Positions 8,711-17,736 of a stretch of DNA of 64,000 nucleotides are shown here, one piece after another; the first letter of the stretch is position 1, and every line of letters begins with the position of its first letter. The notes below the pieces were generated by a model. That model had not been told where the DNA came from, ran no database searches, and saw only the letters and a program-made list of their open reading frames with translations. The translations under genes were made by a program, and so were the position numbers. The stretch comes from Neorhizobium huautlense. Its GTDB lineage: Bacteria; Pseudomonadota; Alphaproteobacteria; Rhizobiales; Rhizobiaceae. The stretch spans positions 241,262 to 305,261 of the forward strand of contig NZ_PVBM01000004.1 in the NCBI RefSeq assembly GCF_002968575.1, read 5' to 3'.

Positions 8711-10749
8711 GCCCGCACCTTCCGCTTTTCCGGGAGGCGCGGCCGGCCCCCGAAGCGATTGTCAGCCAACCATTCCGCTAGATGTCGCAAACCGCTCTGC
8801 CAGCGTATCCGAGCCTGCCAACCGAGTTCCTGTTCCAGCTTGCGGGTATCCGCGACGAAGTAATACTGGTCCCCAGCACGCCAATCACCGAAGCCGGTTT
8901 CCAGGGAATGGCCAGTCAGTTTCTCGATCTCGCTGAGAACAGCGACGATGCTGACCGCGTTGAGGGGGCCGCCGCCGAGGTTGAACACCCCGCCCTTGAC
9001 CCTCTCGATGTTGGAAAGGACCGCGCGATAGGCTGCCACCGCGTCGTCTACATGCAGGATATCGCGAACCTGCTTGCCGTTGCCATAGATGGAGATCGGC
9101 TCACCAGACAGGGCGCGGATCAGGAAATGCGCCACCCAGCCCTGGTCCTCGGTTCCGAACTGGCGCGGCCCATAGATGCAGCTCATGCGCAAGACGGCGG
9201 TGGGGATCGAATAGGACTTGGCATAGTCGAGGACATATTGGTCCGCGACACCTTTCGAGCAGCCATAGGGTGTGCAGAAATCGAGAGGTCTGTCCTCGCC
9301 GATGCCATGTGACCGCACATCCTCATGGATGGGAATATAGCGATCTTCCACTTCGACCATTTTCAGATCTTCCAGCGCACCATAGACCTTGTTGGTACTC
9401 GCGAAGATTACCGGGGCATTCCTGCCTGCCTTGCGTACGGCCTCAAGCACATTGATCGTGCCACGCGCATTCGCCTCGAAATCGTCGATCGGATGAGCAA
9501 GACTCGTGGTGACCGCGGTCTGAGCGGCCAAATGAAAGACCGCCTTGGCATCGCTGAAGGCGGCCTCGATTCCGCGCAGGTCGCGCACGTCCGCGAGCAC
9601 CGGATGGACACGCTTGCCATGACGATCCATAAGCCAGGCAAGATTCTGGTCGACGCCGGGTCGGCCCAGATTGTCGAGGATCACCACATCCTCGCCCTCC
9701 TGCAGCAAGCTATCGGCAATGTTGGAGCCGATAAAGCCACTCCCGCCAGTAATGACCAAAGGCGCTGCACCGGTGTTAAGGTTCGGAGTTGCGAGCTGCG
9801 TCACCTCCTCGATACGCGAGACGCCGCCTTCCATGAGCAACCGGGCAAGCAGTTTCGGTTGATAGTCGTGGGTGACCGCGCCGAGATGATAATGCCGGGG
9901 GTCGAACCACAATCCCTCCTGCACGGGTACGTTGGGGGGCACGTCACACCAGGAATACCAGTACATGCGATCGGCCGGGACGTGGAGCGCCTTCGTGAAA
10001 CGCCGAGCCTGCTCCATCTCGTCGCTGCGCCAAGTGGAATATCCTGTCTCGGTAACCCAGACCTCCGCATTCCGATTGTAGCGATCCAGGATCTTGCGCA
10101 TCTCGCCGAGATGCATGTCCCAGCCGCCCCAGGTGCCGGTTTCGCTGTCCCAGGTACCTGGGAAACCATGGAAGCCGACGGCGTCGACGACACCCAAAAC
10201 ACCGCGCTCGCCCATCAGGTTCAGCCAATAGGGATCGAATGGGCAAGGTCCTCCGAGGACGGGCTTCCAGCCCCGATGTTTGGCCCAATAGGCTGCACCT
10301 CCGACCATTTCGCAAAACAGCAGAAAGTCGCTGTCCTCGCGCCAATCCCAGTCGAGCAGATTGTTTGGCTCGTTCCAGAGTTCGATATGACTGAAATGCT
10401 TTCCGTATCGAGTCAGCACATGATCGACGAAATCCGCATAGGATTTAAGGTCGGACGGAGCTCCGGAAGAGCGGCCTGTCCGCGAGAGCGAAGGCGGCGT
10501 ATAATGAATACAAGGCAGAAGATCGATCTCCTTGCCAAGCTTGGGGAGTAGCCAGTCGAACCATTCCTCCCCACCCGATGCAAGATACTCGGCCCAGGAC
10601 AGATGGGTGCGCAGATAGCTTGCTCCGCTTGCGAGGATACCGGGAAGGATCTGCTCCGTCCGCTCGAATTCACCCGGGCGAAACCATTCAACGAAACCAT
10701 AGGACCGATGGTTGCCCGCGCGGCGTGACGAAGAACCTGCGGCGCTCAT
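8707..10749 (-). CDS. Fusion: clan GH-A glycosidase-like domain + CDP-tyvelose/paratose 2-epimerase-like SDR
   Basis: 680 residues with two clear halves. Residues about 15-310 resemble a GH39-like (beta-xylosidase type) TIM barrel: WNEPNN at 125-130 (Glu127 as acid/base) and WVTETGYS with Glu234 as nucleophile. No signal peptide is present, so it would act in the cytoplasm. Residues about 330-665 form an extended SDR: GGSGFIG at 335-341, STNKVYG at 451-457, catalytic YGCSK at 495-499, and MSCIYGPRQFGTEDQGW, all closely matching CDP-tyvelose/CDP-paratose 2-epimerases. Start and stop both overlap neighbours by ATGA. There is no frameshift or stop between the halves, so the fusion is real in this sequence. 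Its actual substrate is unknown. Confidence 0.85.
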   Translation of the reverse strand: MSAAGSSSRRAGNHRSYGFVEWFRPGEFERTEQILPGILASGASYLRTHLSWAEYLASGGEEWFDWLLPKLGKEIDLLPCIHYTPPSLSRTGRSSGAPSDLKSYADFVDHVLTRYGKHFSHIELWNEPNNLLDWDWREDSDFLLFCEMVGGAAYWAKHRGWKPVLGGPCPFDPYWLNLMGERGVLGVVDAVGFHGFPGTWDSETGTWGGWDMHLGEMRKILDRYNRNAEVWVTETGYSTWRSDEMEQARRFTKALHVPADRMYWYSWCDVPPNVPVQEGLWFDPRHYHLGAVTHDYQPKLLARLLMEGGVSRIEEVTQLATPNLNTGAAPLVITGGSGFIGSNIADSLLQEGEDVVILDNLGRPGVDQNLAWLMDRHGKRVHPVLADVRDLRGIEAAFSDAKAVFHLAAQTAVTTSLAHPIDDFEANARGTINVLEAVRKAGRNAPVIFASTNKVYGALEDLKMVEVEDRYIPIHEDVRSHGIGEDRPLDFCTPYGCSKGVADQYVLDYAKSYSIPTAVLRMSCIYGPRQFGTEDQGWVAHFLIRALSGEPISIYGNGKQVRDILHVDDAVAAYRAVLSNIERVKGGVFNLGGGPLNAVSIVAVLSEIEKLTGHSLETGFGDWRAGDQYYFVADTRKLEQELGWQARIRWQSGLRHLAEWLADNRFGGRPRLPEKRKVRA

Positions 10750-11852
10750 GATACCAGCCCCCGCTCTTCGAGCTGCCGCTTCATCTCCGCTCCGCGATCG
10801 ATCGCGCCCGCATTTCGGACCCAGTCGGCAAAAGGCCTCAGCGAATTTTCCAAACGATGCGCCGGCTCAAAACCAAGAAGCTCACGCGCCTTGGAAATAT
10901 CGGCGAAGCAGTTGCGGATGTCGCCGGAGCGGGCCTTGTTCATGATGTCCGGCCGGATGTGGGGTACATCCATGGCATCGGCCAGCAACGTTGCGACCTC
11001 GGCGATGGTATAGGCCTGGCCGCTGCCGACATTGATGACATGCCCCGCGGCATTCGGCTTCTGGAGTGCCAGCCGGAAGGCACGCGCGACGTCACGGACA
11101 TGAACGAAATCGCGCCGCTGCTCGCCGTCTTCGAAAATCATCGGCGGCTGGCCGTTGGCGAGCCGTGAAGCGAAATTGGCAAGCACCCCGGTATAGGGAT
11201 TGGATAAAGCCTGCCCTGCACCGAAGACGTTGAACAAACGAAGCGCTACCGCCTCGACGCCATAAGCTTCGCCGAAGATCAACACTTGCTTTTCCTGCGC
11301 GTATTTTGTCAGCGCATAGATCGATGCGAGATCGACGGGCTTTTCCTCATCGGTCGCGACTGGTATCAGGGCTTCGCCAATGGGGCTGCGCGGATTCCAT
11401 TGCCCTGCCTTGATGCTCTCGCTCCTGCGGCGAACGAGATCCAGCTGATGTCCATCTTCGGTGCGATATCGCCCTTCGCCATATACGCTCATCGATGAGG
11501 CGACGACGATGCGCTTGATCGGACGGCCGATCATAGCTTCCAGAAGAACCGCGGTCCCAAGGTCGTTGCCGCCAACATAACGGGCGATCTCGTACATGGA
11601 TTGGCCTACACCAACTTCCGCCGCGAGATGAATGACGCCTTCCACGCCGTCAAGGGCCTTCTCCACCACCGGCTTGTCCCGAACGTCGCCGCGAAAGACT
11701 TCCGCCGCATCAGGCACCGACGCTTCCCCATCACCGTGAACTTGGTCGATGAACGCGTCGAGGATACGCACCTCATATCCGTTATCGAGAAGTTCCTCGG
11801 CCACATGACGGCCGATAAAGCCGCAACCACCAGTTACAAGAATTGCTGCCAT
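10746..11852 (-). CDS. NAD-dependent epimerase/dehydratase (extended SDR), first gene of glycan operon
   Basis: 368-residue nucleotide-sugar SDR. The cofactor site GGCGFIG is at residues 8-14, SSMSVYGEG precedes the catalytic YALTK, and RLFNVFGAGQ and RRDFVHVRDVARAF are typical of UDP-glucose 4-epimerase/dTDP-glucose dehydratase relatives. The stretch between SVYGEG and YALTK (about 60 residues) is longer than in GalE, as in some actinobacterial and rhizobial epimerases. It leads a minus-strand operon of eight genes reaching 2453. The promoter should lie in 11853-12039. The exact sugar is not assignable from sequence. Confidence 0.86.
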   Translation of the reverse strand: MAAILVTGGCGFIGRHVAEELLDNGYEVRILDAFIDQVHGDGEASVPDAAEVFRGDVRDKPVVEKALDGVEGVIHLAAEVGVGQSMYEIARYVGGNDLGTAVLLEAMIGRPIKRIVVASSMSVYGEGRYRTEDGHQLDLVRRRSESIKAGQWNPRSPIGEALIPVATDEEKPVDLASIYALTKYAQEKQVLIFGEAYGVEAVALRLFNVFGAGQALSNPYTGVLANFASRLANGQPPMIFEDGEQRRDFVHVRDVARAFRLALQKPNAAGHVINVGSGQAYTIAEVATLLADAMDVPHIRPDIMNKARSGDIRNCFADISKARELLGFEPAHRLENSLRPFADWVRNAGAIDRGAEMKRQLEERGLVS

Positions 11853-11920
11853 TGTGTTTCCTAGAGGTATGGAACAAAGCTTTTGATGCTGGCCGAACAG
11901 CGGTCAGGAACAAAAGTTCC

Positions 11921-11967
11921 TTCATCAATGACATCTTTGTGTTCTATGACTTCATCAATGACATCTT
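11921..11967. repeat. Tandem 17-base direct repeat at 30-base spacing upstream of DUF1003 gene
   Basis: TTCATCAATGACATCTT occurs at 11921-11937 and again at 11951-11967. The segment TTCTATGACTTCATC that leads into the second copy (11942-11956) recurs at 12610-12624, just beyond the end of the DUF1003 gene, so related sequence flanks that gene on both sides. In one plus frame the repeats read as FINDIF/FYDFI peptides, but no convincing gene is present. It may be a remnant of a short duplicated segment or a regulatory repeat. Confidence 0.6.
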
Positions 11968-12039
11968 CCTATGCGGCAGGAACCGTAAGCAGAGTCTCCG
12001 GTTAGGGCAGAAATTCACACGCCATGACGGGATAGAGAT

Positions 12040-12597
12040 GTGACCGCTCAAAAAAAGGAACAGGCGCCCGCCTCCGATGGCCCTCGGATGGCTCAACCGA
12101 TCTCCGCCGTTCTGGACCGCAATATCAATGCACTCATTCAGCGGCGCGCCGCCGAGCAGGGGACAATGTCGCTGCAGGAGCGGATCGCTGAGGCAATGAC
12201 AAATTTTGCGGGCAGCATGCTCTTTGTGTACCTCCACGCGATCGTTTTCAGCCTCTGGATCCTTGTGAATGTGGGATGGCTGCCGATGCTGCCTGCTTTC
12301 GACCCGTCACTTGTCATCCTGGCAATGGTGGCTTCGGTCGAGGCGATCTTCATTTCTACCTTCGTGCTGATCAGCCAGAACCGCATGGCCGCCGTAGACG
12401 ACAGACGCGCCGACCTTAGCCTGCAGATCTCGCTTCTCAACGAGCACGAGACGACAAAATTGATCGCGATGGTATCCGCTATTACCGACAAGCTCGGCAT
12501 CGAAACGGAAGTCGACCAGCAGGAAATCGACGAGATGAAGCAGAACGTACCGCCCGAGGTGGTCATGGAAGAGATCGAGCGGCAGAGAGATCATTAA
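12040..12597 (+). CDS. DUF1003 family membrane protein
   Basis: 185 residues. An N-terminal soluble part is followed by two membrane segments (about 63-83, FAGSMLFVYLHAIVFSLWIL, and 95-120), a short loop, then a cytoplasmic amphipathic/coiled tail rich in Glu, Lys and Gln. This two-helix pattern, with QNRMAAVDDRRADLSLQISL after the second helix, is characteristic of DUF1003, a family of unknown function. The start is GTG 12040, since an ATG two bases earlier is immediately followed by a stop in its own frame; the ribosome site (GGGATAGAG) is weak. Divergent from the glycan operon, transcribed alone. Confidence 0.85.
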   Translation: MTAQKKEQAPASDGPRMAQPISAVLDRNINALIQRRAAEQGTMSLQERIAEAMTNFAGSMLFVYLHAIVFSLWILVNVGWLPMLPAFDPSLVILAMVASVEAIFISTFVLISQNRMAAVDDRRADLSLQISLLNEHETTKLIAMVSAITDKLGIETEVDQQEIDEMKQNVPPEVVMEEIERQRDH

Positions 12598-12714
12598 GCA
12601 GGCATCATCTTCTATGACTTCATCTTCTTCAACTTCTTCCGGAACTCTGTCTCGCATTTTTCAGTTCAGATGGATCGAGAGGTGATCAGGCCGCCGGAAA
12701 AGGAGAAGATCTGC

Positions 12715-13707
12715 ATGGACAGCACGACGATGCGGCGCCCGCAGGAAATGAAGGCCGCACTTTTGACTGGACCCGGCAGGATCGCTGTCGAGGCCCAATC
12801 ACTGCCAGCGCCGGGGCCTCATCAGGTCAGAATCAGGCTGGAGGGCTGCGGCGTCTGCGCTTCCAATCTCGGCCCTTGGGCAGGGCCTGACTGGATGACC
12901 TTTCCAACAGAACCCGGCGGTCTCGGTCACGAGGGCTGGGGTTATATCGATGCGCTCGGATCAGATGTTCACAGTGTCGGAGTGGGCGACCGGGTCGCGG
13001 CACTATCCTACCATGCCTACGCCACGTATGACATCGCTGACGAGACCATGGTCGTGCCTCTGCCGCCGGCGCTGAACGGCAAACCGTTTCCCGGGGAACC
13101 GCTCGGTTGCGCAATGAACATCTTCCGCCGCAGCGGAATAACGGCCGGCCAAACCATCGCGATCATCGGTATCGGTTTTTTGGGCGCGCTCCTGACCCAG
13201 ATCGCGTCGAAGGCCGGCGCCCGGGTGATCGCTATCTCGCGACGACCGTTCTCGCTCGAAATAGCCGAACGAATGGGAGCGGCCGAGACGATCGCCATGG
13301 ACGACCACTGGCGCATCATCGAGGACGTGCGGAAACTCACCGACGGGCGCTTCTGCGATCGCGTTATCGAGGCCGTCGGCAAGCAATGGCCGCTCGATCT
13401 TGCCGCCGAATTGGCGATGGAGCGTGGCCGGCTGATCATAGCCGGGTACCACCAGGACGGGCCCCGGCAAGTCAACATGCAGCTCTGGAACTGGCGCGGG
13501 CTGGATGTCGTCAACGCGCATGAGCGTGATCCGGCCACTTATGTTCAGGGTATTCGCGAAGCGGTCGACGCCGTCGCGACCGGCCAGTTCGATCCCTCGT
13601 CCCTCTATACACATACCTACCGTCTGGACCAACTCGACCAGGCGCTGAACGATACCCGCGATCGTCCGCAAAATTTCCTCAAGGCACTGGTGATGTACGA
13701 TGAATGA
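12715..13707 (+). CDS. Zinc-dependent medium-chain alcohol/polyol dehydrogenase-like protein
   Basis: 330 residues from ATG 12715, chosen because AGGAG lies six bases ahead; an in-frame ATG at 12670 lacks such a site. MDR superfamily: catalytic zinc ligands in CGVCASN and GHEGWG, and the nucleotide motif GIGFLGA with RVIAISRRP. The four-Cys structural zinc lobe of classical ADHs is missing. The substrate loop contains PLGCAMNIFRRSG instead of the usual ...TAYHA. The gene overlaps the next oxidoreductase by 8 bases, and the pair likely oxidises a sugar or cyclitol in two steps. NAD versus NADP preference is not decided. Confidence 0.85.
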   Translation: MDSTTMRRPQEMKAALLTGPGRIAVEAQSLPAPGPHQVRIRLEGCGVCASNLGPWAGPDWMTFPTEPGGLGHEGWGYIDALGSDVHSVGVGDRVAALSYHAYATYDIADETMVVPLPPALNGKPFPGEPLGCAMNIFRRSGITAGQTIAIIGIGFLGALLTQIASKAGARVIAISRRPFSLEIAERMGAAETIAMDDHWRIIEDVRKLTDGRFCDRVIEAVGKQWPLDLAAELAMERGRLIIAGYHQDGPRQVNMQLWNWRGLDVVNAHERDPATYVQGIREAVDAVATGQFDPSSLYTHTYRLDQLDQALNDTRDRPQNFLKALVMYDE

Positions 13708-14764
13708 AATGCTTGCTGAGAGAACACTTTCGGTCTCTCCGAAACCGGTTCGGCTCGGCTTTCTCGGCGTCGGTTGGATCGGCCGACACCGCATGCAGGC
13801 AATCCTCGATACCGGCGTCGCTGAAGCGGTCGCGATCGCCGATCCGTCGCCCGAGATGGCCGCAGAAGCAAAAAAGCTCGCACCCGACGCCATCCTGGCC
13901 GAGAGCCTGGATGAATTATTGACCTGCGATATCGACGGGATCGTCATCGCCACCCCAAGCGCACAACATGCGGCACAGTCGATCAAGGCGCTGGAGGCCC
14001 GCGTCGCCGTCTTCTGCCAAAAGCCGCTGGGACGCACAGCTAGGGAGGCCGCAGCCGTCGTGCATAGAGCAAGAGAGGCCAACCGCTTGCTCGGGGTCGA
14101 CCTCTCCTATCGTCATACCGCGAGCATGAACCGGATCCGGGAAGTCATGCGGACAGAAGAACTGGGCAAGATATTCGCAGCCGATCTCGTGTTCCATAAC
14201 GCCTACGGGCCCGACAAGCCTTGGTTCTACGATAAGAATCTATCGGGTGGTGGCTGCTTGATGGATCTCGGTGTCCACCTGATCGACATGGCTCTCTGGT
14301 CGCTGGACTTCCCGACTATTGCATCAGTCTCCGGTCACTTGATGGCCGGCGGTCGGCCGATCGCCTTAGACGATCATCAGGTCGAGGATTACGGCGTCGC
14401 GAGCCTGACGCTCGACAATGGAACGGTTATCCGCCTCGCCTGCTCATGGCGTTTGCAGGCAGGCTGCGAGGCGATTATCGAAGCCAGCTTCTACGGCACC
14501 GGCGGCGGGATATCGATGCACAACGTCGAAGGGTCGTTCTACGATTTTATGGTCCAACGCTTCCACGGGACGTCGCGCGAAGTCCTCATCCGGCCTCCCG
14601 ACGATTGGGGCGGACGAGCGGCAGCGGACTGGGTCCGAAAGCTGGCAGCTGGAGAAGCGTATGATCCCGCCTGCGACAGGCTTGTCAACGTAGCCGAGGT
14701 GATCGACCGCATCTACGCGGTGTCCGCTCGTCCCCGAACGGGCCCGGATCATACGGCGGCCTAA
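13700..14764 (+). CDS. Gfo/Idh/MocA family oxidoreductase
   Basis: 354 residues. N-terminal Rossmann motif GFLGVGWIGRHRM at about 16-28. The usual EKP motif reads QKPLGRT, the normal Lys-Pro being kept while the preceding Glu is Gln. GGGCLMDLGVHLIDMALW is the conserved helix carrying the catalytic HxxD. The family oxidises or reduces sugars, inositols and related compounds with NAD(P). Translation is coupled to the upstream dehydrogenase (start 13700 inside its last codons). A following short inverted repeat (TTCGTT/AACGAA, 14769-14785) is a weak terminator candidate. Confidence 0.88.
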   Translation: MNEMLAERTLSVSPKPVRLGFLGVGWIGRHRMQAILDTGVAEAVAIADPSPEMAAEAKKLAPDAILAESLDELLTCDIDGIVIATPSAQHAAQSIKALEARVAVFCQKPLGRTAREAAAVVHRAREANRLLGVDLSYRHTASMNRIREVMRTEELGKIFAADLVFHNAYGPDKPWFYDKNLSGGGCLMDLGVHLIDMALWSLDFPTIASVSGHLMAGGRPIALDDHQVEDYGVASLTLDNGTVIRLACSWRLQAGCEAIIEASFYGTGGGISMHNVEGSFYDFMVQRFHGTSREVLIRPPDDWGGRAAADWVRKLAAGEAYDPACDRLVNVAEVIDRIYAVSARPRTGPDHTAA

Positions 14765-14854
14765 CCCTTTCGTTGGGCGAACGAACCCACTGGGTCCGCC
14801 TCCCGTCCACGTTAGATGTTGCAAGCGTTCCATCGGCGGGCGAATGCCGCTACG

Positions 14855-15913
14855 CTAACCTATCCGCTTCCCCTCATCATTGAACAGGTGAATGTGCTCG
14901 GCCGGGAAAGCCACCATGATCTCACCGGTGACAGCCAATGCCTGCCGATCCAGCGTGAAGACCTTGAAGGCTATGCCATGCAGCGAAAGATGCAGGATGA
15001 TGCCAAATCCGGTCGGCTCAATGAGCTCAACAAGGGCGCGCCTGCCCCTTCCATCGCTGGTGATCACCACATGCTCCGGCCGGATGCCCAGTGTGAGACT
15101 GCTTCCTTCCGGGGTGGATTCCGGGACGCTGGCCTCGATCTGGCTTCCATCCTTCAATCGCAACGCCCCACCTGAATAGGTCACGTCGAGGAAATTCATC
15201 CCGGGCGAGCCGATGAAGCCCGCAACGAACAGATTGGCTGGCCGGTCGTAGAGATCGAGAGGGCTTCCAACCTGCTGCACCACGCCGCCATGCATTGCGA
15301 CAATGCGGTCCGCTAGCGTCATCGCCTCGATCTGGTCGTGCGTCACGTAGATTGATGTCGCCTTCAGGTCGGCATGCATCTTCTTGATCTCGGCCCGCAT
15401 CTGCTCGCGCAGCCGGGCGTCGAGGTTGGACAGCGGTTCGTCGAACAGGAAAGCCTTCGGCTGGCGCACGATGGCGCGGCCCATTGCGACACGCTGGCGC
15501 TGGCCGCCGGAAAGCGCCTTCGGGCGGCGTTCCAGAAGCGGTTCGAGCCCGAGCTTGGCCGCCGCGCCGGCAACGGCCGCGCCGATCTTTTCCTTTGCCG
15601 TTTTCCGGAGCCGCAGGCTGTAGCTCATGTTGCCGGCAACGTTCATATGTGGATAAAGCGCATAGGACTGGAACACCATGGCGATGTCGCGGTCCTTCGG
15701 ATGCAGGTCGTTAACCCGGTTTCCGGCGATGCGGATCTCACCCTTGCTGACGCCTTCCAGCCCGGCAATCATCCTGAGCAAGGTAGACTTGCCGCAGCCC
15801 GAGGGGCCGACCAGGACGATGAATTCCCCGTCGCGGATGTCGAGGTCGATGCCATGCAGCACGGAGACATGGCCGTAGGATTTTTCGAGTTTTTCGATCT
15901 CAATCGATGCCAT
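14855..15913 (-). CDS. ABC transporter ATP-binding protein, MalK/UgpC type
   Basis: 352 residues, usual MalK/UgpC length. Walker A GPSGCGKST at about 38-46, Q-loop in MVFQSYALYPHM, signature LSGGQRQR, Walker B FLFDEPLSNLDA and switch His in THDQIEAM. The C-terminal ~120 residues form the TOBE/OB domain that docks regulatory proteins in this family. Last gene of a minus-strand CUT1 operon, 4 bases after the permease stop. It hydrolyses ATP for the two permeases at 15918 and 16753. Confidence 0.93.
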   Translation of the reverse strand: MASIEIEKLEKSYGHVSVLHGIDLDIRDGEFIVLVGPSGCGKSTLLRMIAGLEGVSKGEIRIAGNRVNDLHPKDRDIAMVFQSYALYPHMNVAGNMSYSLRLRKTAKEKIGAAVAGAAAKLGLEPLLERRPKALSGGQRQRVAMGRAIVRQPKAFLFDEPLSNLDARLREQMRAEIKKMHADLKATSIYVTHDQIEAMTLADRIVAMHGGVVQQVGSPLDLYDRPANLFVAGFIGSPGMNFLDVTYSGGALRLKDGSQIEASVPESTPEGSSLTLGIRPEHVVITSDGRGRRALVELIEPTGFGIILHLSLHGIAFKVFTLDRQALAVTGEIMVAFPAEHIHLFNDEGKRIG

Positions 15914-15917
15914 TTGA

Positions 15918-16748
15918 CTAACCCTTGACCGCGCCGGCCGTCAGACCCTGGACGAGGTAACGCTGGATGAGGAGGAAAAAGAGCCCGGCCGGGATGAGGG
16001 CGAGGACGCCGGCTGCCATCATCTGGCCGAAGTCGACCGAGAATTTCGAAACAAAGGTCAGGAGACCCACCGGGAAGGTGGCCGCAGCGTTGCCGTTGAT
16101 CAACATCAACGCGAAGAGAAGCTCGCTCCAGGCGGCGGTGAAGACGAAACCGAGCGTCGCGGCGATGCCTGGCAACGTCAGCGGCAGGATGATCTGCCGG
16201 AAGGCCGTGAACTTGGTCGCCCCGTCGATCATCGCCGCCTCTTCCAGGTCCTTCGGAATGCCGTCGAAGAAGGACTGCATCAGAAACGTGGCGAAGGGCA
16301 CGTTGAACGCCGAATAAACGAATACCAGACCTGTCAGGCTGTTGGTGAGGCCGAGCGGCGAGAGGATCTTGAAGATCGGCGCCACCAGCATGACCAGCGG
16401 AAACATCTGGGTCAGCAGCATCAGCGCGACGATCCAGTATTTCGCCCGGAAGCTGAAGCGGGAGAGCGCATACCCGGAAAGCGATGCGCAGACGGTGACG
16501 ACCACGGCCGTCGATCCCGAGACGATCAGGCTGTTCTTGAAGAAGGTCGGAAAGGAGCTGTGCCGGAGCACGAAGGCATAATGATCGAACGTCGTGCGCG
16601 AGGGCCACATCCGCACGCCTTCCGAATAAAGAAGATCGTTTGGCGTCACCGACACTTTCAGCAGCCAGAACAGCGGGAAGAGCGCAAAGGCGATATAGCA
16701 GAGGATCGCAATGCGATGCGCGACAGTCGGCAGAAGGGATTGTTTCAT
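15918..16748 (-). CDS. Carbohydrate ABC transporter permease (MalG/CUT1 type)
   Basis: 276 residues with six membrane segments and the EAA loop (EEAAMIDGATKFTAFRQIILP) at about 190-210 that contacts the ATPase. An N-terminal membrane anchor is followed by a periplasmic loop with the FDHYAFVLRHSSFPTFFKNS block typical of MalG-like proteins. Four bases separate its start from the stop of the partner permease. The gene order SBP-permease-permease-ATPase is normal for CUT1 systems. Substrate is unknown. Confidence 0.92.
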   Translation of the reverse strand: MKQSLLPTVAHRIAILCYIAFALFPLFWLLKVSVTPNDLLYSEGVRMWPSRTTFDHYAFVLRHSSFPTFFKNSLIVSGSTAVVVTVCASLSGYALSRFSFRAKYWIVALMLLTQMFPLVMLVAPIFKILSPLGLTNSLTGLVFVYSAFNVPFATFLMQSFFDGIPKDLEEAAMIDGATKFTAFRQIILPLTLPGIAATLGFVFTAAWSELLFALMLINGNAAATFPVGLLTFVSKFSVDFGQMMAAGVLALIPAGLFFLLIQRYLVQGLTAGAVKG

Positions 16749-16752
16749 GGGT

Positions 16753-17688
16753 TCAATCCTTGTTCAGCAAGGTCTGCCGCAGCAGGATGATCAGCATCGA
16801 ATAGGCGAGCAGCAGCACGAGCAGCACCAGCGCGATCGCCGATGCGTAGCCGAAATCGAGCGCCTTGAAGGCCTGAGTGAAGATATAGCTCGCGACGATC
16901 TGGGTGCGATCCGCAGGGCCGCCGCCGGTCATGACCACGATGAGATCCGCGAAATTGGAAATCCAGACGGTGCGGAGCAGCACGGTGATGGCGATCGTCG
17001 GCGCAAGAAAGGGCAGAGTGATCGAAAAGAACCGCTGGAACCAATTTGCCCCGTCGATCGACGCCGCCTCGTAGAGATCGCGCGGGATCGCCTGCAGCGC
17101 GGCGAGCAGGGTGATGGCGAAGAACGGGATGCCCCACCAGACATTCGCAACGATCGGCCCCCACATCGCATATTGCGGATCGGAGAGGATGTTGCCCGGT
17201 TGCGACATCAGGCCGAGCCCGAACAGCCAATGCGGCAGCGGTCCGATCACCGGATTGAAAAGCCACGCCCAATTCAGGCCGGCGAGGAATGAGGGCACAG
17301 CCCAGGGAATGAATACGAGCGCCTGAACAAGGCCTCTCCCCCAAAAAGGCTTATCGAGCAGCAGAGCAAGGATAAGCCCAAAGACAAACTGCAAGAGGAC
17401 GGAAGCGCCTGTCCACCACAGGGTATTTCTCAAGGCGCCATAGAAGGCGGCGTCCCTGGAAAGTTCTCGAAAATGCTCAAGGCCGATAAAACCTCCAGAA
17501 AACGGATTGAGCAGTTGGATATCCCGAAACGCATAGGAAATGCCGATGACCAGCGGCACCAGCATGACCACAACGATCAGGATCAGCGACGGGGCGCTAT
17601 AGAGATAGGGCTCGCAAGCATGCGCGAGCCGCGTCAGCCACGGCCTGTGGTCGTGGTCCCTGCCAAGCGTATCGGCGGTGATGGTCAT
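16753..17688 (-). CDS. Sugar ABC transporter permease (MalF/UgpA type)
   Basis: 311 residues from ATG 17688; an in-frame ATG at 17745 lies in the repeat-rich spacer and adds a non-family N-terminus. Six membrane segments, preceded by a short cytoplasmic stretch. The EAA loop YEAASIDGANWFQRFFSITLP lies at about residues 215-235. Pairs with the MalG-type permease. It is separated from the binding-protein gene by a 196-base spacer with strong hairpins, which probably lower membrane-protein expression relative to the binding protein. Confidence 0.92.
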   Translation of the reverse strand: MTITADTLGRDHDHRPWLTRLAHACEPYLYSAPSLILIVVVMLVPLVIGISYAFRDIQLLNPFSGGFIGLEHFRELSRDAAFYGALRNTLWWTGASVLLQFVFGLILALLLDKPFWGRGLVQALVFIPWAVPSFLAGLNWAWLFNPVIGPLPHWLFGLGLMSQPGNILSDPQYAMWGPIVANVWWGIPFFAITLLAALQAIPRDLYEAASIDGANWFQRFFSITLPFLAPTIAITVLLRTVWISNFADLIVVMTGGGPADRTQIVASYIFTQAFKALDFGYASAIALVLLVLLLAYSMLIILLRQTLLNKD

Positions 17689-17736
17689 CGATGGTCGGCT
17701 TTCCGTGTGTTCTTCAATTGGTGGCACCACCTGCGG

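Noticed and set aside
9325..10551. Plus-strand frame of 408 codons
   Set aside because: Antisense to the glycosidase-epimerase fusion, which has strong motifs on the other strand; no recognisable protein.
14769..14785. 6-bp inverted repeat TTCGTT/AACGAA as a terminator
   Set aside because: Too short and without a T-run; noted only in the gene entry.
15769..16608. Minus-strand frame of 279 codons overlapping the permease and ATPase
   Set aside because: Out-of-frame reading of the MalG-type permease gene; no start context.
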